Assembly (NCBI GenBank): GCA_027257055.1
Contig: JAPVLO010000380.1
Location: 62,001-126,000 of the forward strand
From: Cephalopachus bancanus
Lineage: Eukaryota; Chordata; Mammalia; Primates; Tarsiidae
Reading direction: 5' to 3'
Length of the DNA: 64,000 nt
Shown: positions 61,689-64,000 of the stretch, in pieces
How the letters are laid out: each line of letters opens with the position of its first letter
Position numbering within the stretch: the first letter of the stretch is position 1
Made by a program: the position numbers and the translations under genes
The notes under the pieces: generated by a model
Told to the model about the DNA's origin: nothing
The model's database searches: none
What the model saw: the letters and a program-made list of their open reading frames with translations, nothing else

Positions 61689-61985
61689 GGTTTTTTTTTT
61701 GAGTTGGAATCTCACTCCGTTGCCCAGGCTGGAGTGCAGTAGCATGCTCACGACCACCCCAGCCTTGACCTGCGGGGCTCCGGCAAGCCTTCCGTCTCAG
61801 CCTTCCAAGTAGCTGGAACTACAGGCGTGCACTACCACTCCTGGCTAATTTTTTTTAAAATTTATTGTAGAGATAAGGTCTCACCAAGTTGCCCAGGCTG
61901 TTCTCAAACCTGTGGACTCAGGCAATCCCCTCACCTCGCCCTCCCAAAGTGCTGGGATTATAGGCTTGAGCTACCACGCCTGGCC
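61689..61985 (-). mobile_element. Alu SINE, antisense
   Basis: Full-length, GAGTTGGAATCTCACTCC start, ends ACCACGCCTGGCC. Confidence 0.93.
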
Positions 61986-62030
61986 ATCAGCTCTATTCTT
62001 AAGTATTCATTTCATAAAATATAAATGGTT

Positions 62031-62223
62031 AGAACAGCCTGGGCACCTTGGCGAGACCTCATCTCTACAATAAATAAAAAAATTAGCCAGGCATGGTAGT
62101 TCAGCTACTTGGAAGGCTGAGGCAGAAGGACTGACTAAGCCCAGCAGGTCGACACTGGGGTAGCCGTGAGCATGCATGCTACTGCACTCCAGCCTGGATG
62201 ATGGAGTGAGACTCCACCTAAAA

Positions 62224-62225
<2 letters not shown>
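62031..62225 (+). mobile_element. 5'-truncated Alu, sense
   Basis: Starts ACAGCCTGGGCACCTTGG; its A-tail has become the adjacent TA repeat. Confidence 0.9.
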
Positions 62226-62264
<39 letters not shown>

Positions 62265-62283
62265 TTTTTTAATATATATATTA
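62226..62283. repeat. (TA)n microsatellite
   Basis: Two TA runs separated by GTATA and a T8 stretch, starting in the tail of the preceding Alu. Confidence 0.95.
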
Positions 62284-62369
62284 GCAATAATACTACTATT
62301 CACTGAATGTCCACAATGGCCCAGAGACTTTGCAGACATTTTCTTTCTTTATTTACCTATTTATTTATC

Positions 62370-62571
62370 TAGAGTTACGATCTCATTGTGCTGTCCAGGC
62401 TGGAGTGTAGTGGCACAATCATAAGCCAGCTAATTCATCTTTTTTTTTTTTTTGTAGAGATGAGGTCTTGCTATGCTGCCCAGGCTGTCTCAAACTCCTG
62501 GGCTCAAGCAGTCCTCTCACTTCAGCCTTCCAAAGTGCTAGGATTACAGGTGTGAGCCACCACGCCCAGCC
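62370..62571 (-). mobile_element. Old Alu with central deletion, antisense
   Basis: Right-arm end (GTTACGATCTCATTGTGCTG) joined to a left arm after AGCCAGCTAATTC; about 90 bp missing. Confidence 0.85.
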
Positions 62572-63170
62572 CCATTATCTTACTTTAAACACAACTATAT
62601 TGGGGCCTCAGAGCGCTCAAACAGCCTGGGTGACAGAACCAGAATTAAAGCCCAGGAAGCTCTGTTGCCAAAAGCAGAGCTCAGAACCATCAACACTGCA
62701 GCCTCAGGAGAGACATAGTATGTGGGAGCAGGTTATCAAACACATGGGGATTATCCACTGAAAATATGAGTGCATCCTGCCTTATGCTTCATCATACAGT
62801 AGGATGAGGAATTGCCCTTAGATTCCTAAATGTCTGGTCTTATGAGTTAAAAACACATTAATCTGACACAGACCACTCATGCCAACTCAGCTTAGAGAAG
62901 TGACTCCCAAGGAATTTTGTGTTGACAACCAGATGTTTTTACTAACTAGTGGAATTAATTTCTCTCTTCTTAGTGCCTCCCACTCTTATCTAACACCTGT
63001 TCCTTCTCTGAAGAGTAAAAACATGTATTATCCCCAAAATAGCCTCCACCCCCACCCCGCCACCCCCAGACTTACTTAATACTTACTCAATTTAATTTGT
63101 AAGCTTTCCAAATATTGGCAAGTGTTAGGCATTCTTAATGTGTCTACAGTTCCTTACCAGGAATATCCTT
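62572..63170. other. Unique intronic sequence
   Basis: Nothing recognised; a C-rich CCACCCCCACCCCGCCACCCCC run at 63045-63068. Confidence 0.4.
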
Positions 63171-63174
63171 TTTT

Positions 63175-63340
63175 TTAATAACTTTTTTTGAGATATATGT
63201 CACAGATCGTAACATGTAACTATTTAAAATGTACAATTCAATGGTTTTAGTATATTCAAAAGTTGTACAATGATTACCACTATCTAATTGTGTCTCTATT
63301 CATAAGAGATATTGGTCTGTACTTTTCTTGTGATAGCCTT
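63175..63340 (+). repeat. L1M-type 3' untranslated fragment
   Basis: GAGATATATGTCACAGATCG, AAAATGTACAATTCAATGGTTTTAG, CAAAAGTTGTACAATGATTACCACTAT are old L1 3' strings. Confidence 0.6.
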
Positions 63341-63454
63341 TTCTCATTTTAGTATCAGTGTAGCACATACCTTAAAGAAATATTCCCCGTTCTTCTGTTT
63401 TTAAGAAGAGTTTGAGAAAGGTTGATGTTCATTCCTTTTAAAATATTTAGTAGA

Positions 63455-63743
63455 GCCGGGCTCGGTGGCTCAGCCTTTAATCCCGCGCCTTTGGGAGGCT
63501 GAGGTGAGTGGATTGCCTGAGCCCGCGGGTTCGAGACCCGCCTGGGCAGCGAGACCTCATCTCTACAATAAATCAAAAAATCAGCTGGGCTATGGTAGCG
63601 CCTGCCTGTAATTACGGCTACTTGGAAGGCTGAGGCGGAAGGATCGCCGGAGCCTAGCAGGTCGAGGCTGCGGTGGCCGGGAACGGCCACTGCACTCCAG
63701 TCTGGGTGACAGTGAGACTCCAACTCAAAAAAAAAAAAAAAAA
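63455..63743 (+). mobile_element. Young Alu SINE, sense
   Basis: Flanked by ATTTAGTAGA (63445-63454 and about 63746). Near-consensus with GCGGGTTCGAGACCCGC hairpin; CAAGTTG deleted; poly-A tail of 19. Confidence 0.96.
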
Positions 63744-64000
63744 AATTTAGTAGAATTCACCAGCAAAGCCATCTAGTCTTGAGCTTTTCTTTGTGTGAAG
63801 TTTTTTGAATGCAGCTTGATCTTTTTTAGTTACATGTCTATTCAGATTTTCTGTTTCTTTTTTAGTTAGTTTTGGTTGACAACCAGATATTTCTGTGTTT
63901 TAGGAATGTGACCATTTCATCTAAGTGATCTAATTTTAGATATACACTGTAGTACATAGTATTCCATTATAATCCTTTTTATTTATTTGAGGTCAGTAGA

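Larger units (their letters stand above)
61153..64000 (+). other. MERTK: MERTK intron 6, 5' part
   Basis: Begins with donor GTAAGC. It holds four Alus, a (TA)n tract and an L1M-type fragment. The exon 7 sequence (expected to start with a Val-Lys-Glu-Ala codon run) was looked for and not seen. Confidence 0.88.

Noticed and set aside
61153..64000. Search for exon 7
   Set aside because: No acceptor followed by the expected Val-Lys-Glu-Ala coding start was found.

Overview
The window is intronic and exonic DNA of one mammalian gene, MERTK (the TAM-family receptor tyrosine kinase Mer), on the + strand throughout. Five internal coding exons can be read with intact AG/GT splice sites and matching phases: exon 2 (23430-23847), exon 3 (38658-38758), exon 4 (41010-41183), exon 5 (58163-58249) and exon 6 (61037-61152). 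Together they encode the N-terminal extracellular linker, both Ig-like domains and the start of the first fibronectin type III domain. Exon 1 (signal peptide, promoter, CpG island) and exon 7 onward (second FN3, transmembrane, kinase) are not in the window. Exon numbers come from the known family gene structure.

The organism is best read as a strepsirrhine primate, probably a Malagasy lemur. About 60 Alu-type SINEs occupy a quarter or more of the window. They carry variants unlike human AluJ/S/Y, for example a left end reading GGCTCGGTGGCTCAGCCTG, a CTCCAACTCA 3' end and a GGCTGAGCCACCGAGCCCGG form. No tRNA-derived or hybrid galago SINEs were noticed. The species cannot be fixed from the sequence alone.

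Layout: 1-23429 is the 3' part of intron 1, with many Alus, a Charlie3/MER1-type hAT element carrying its own L1 insertion, a MER5 element, MIRs and an Alu-poor stretch at 13.7-16.4 kb. 23848-38657 is intron 2, with a 5'-truncated L1 that has a target-site duplication, a probable solo LTR, a (TG)25 microsatellite and a MER20-like element. 38759-41009 is intron 3. 41184-58162 is intron 4, with L2 copies in both orientations, a mariner relic, and a long L1M-class relic. 58250-61036 is intron 5, almost Alu-free. 61153-64000 is the start of intron 6.

The most interesting observations are not in the coding part. (1) Two 66-nt inserts (21566-21631 and 48369-48434) look like retroposed, polyadenylated R-region-only transcripts of an endogenous retrovirus: same start and end, an AATAAA, an A-rich tail and flanking duplications. 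(2) A small inversion in intron 4 (about 49396-49940) is independently marked by a split MIR, a split mariner element and an inverted 11-bp Alu target-site duplication. (3) Young lemur Alus have acquired a tRNA-like T-arm hairpin/B box and a perfect right-arm hairpin. (4) Twice, two Alus have inserted at the same target in the same orientation, leaving three copies of the target site.
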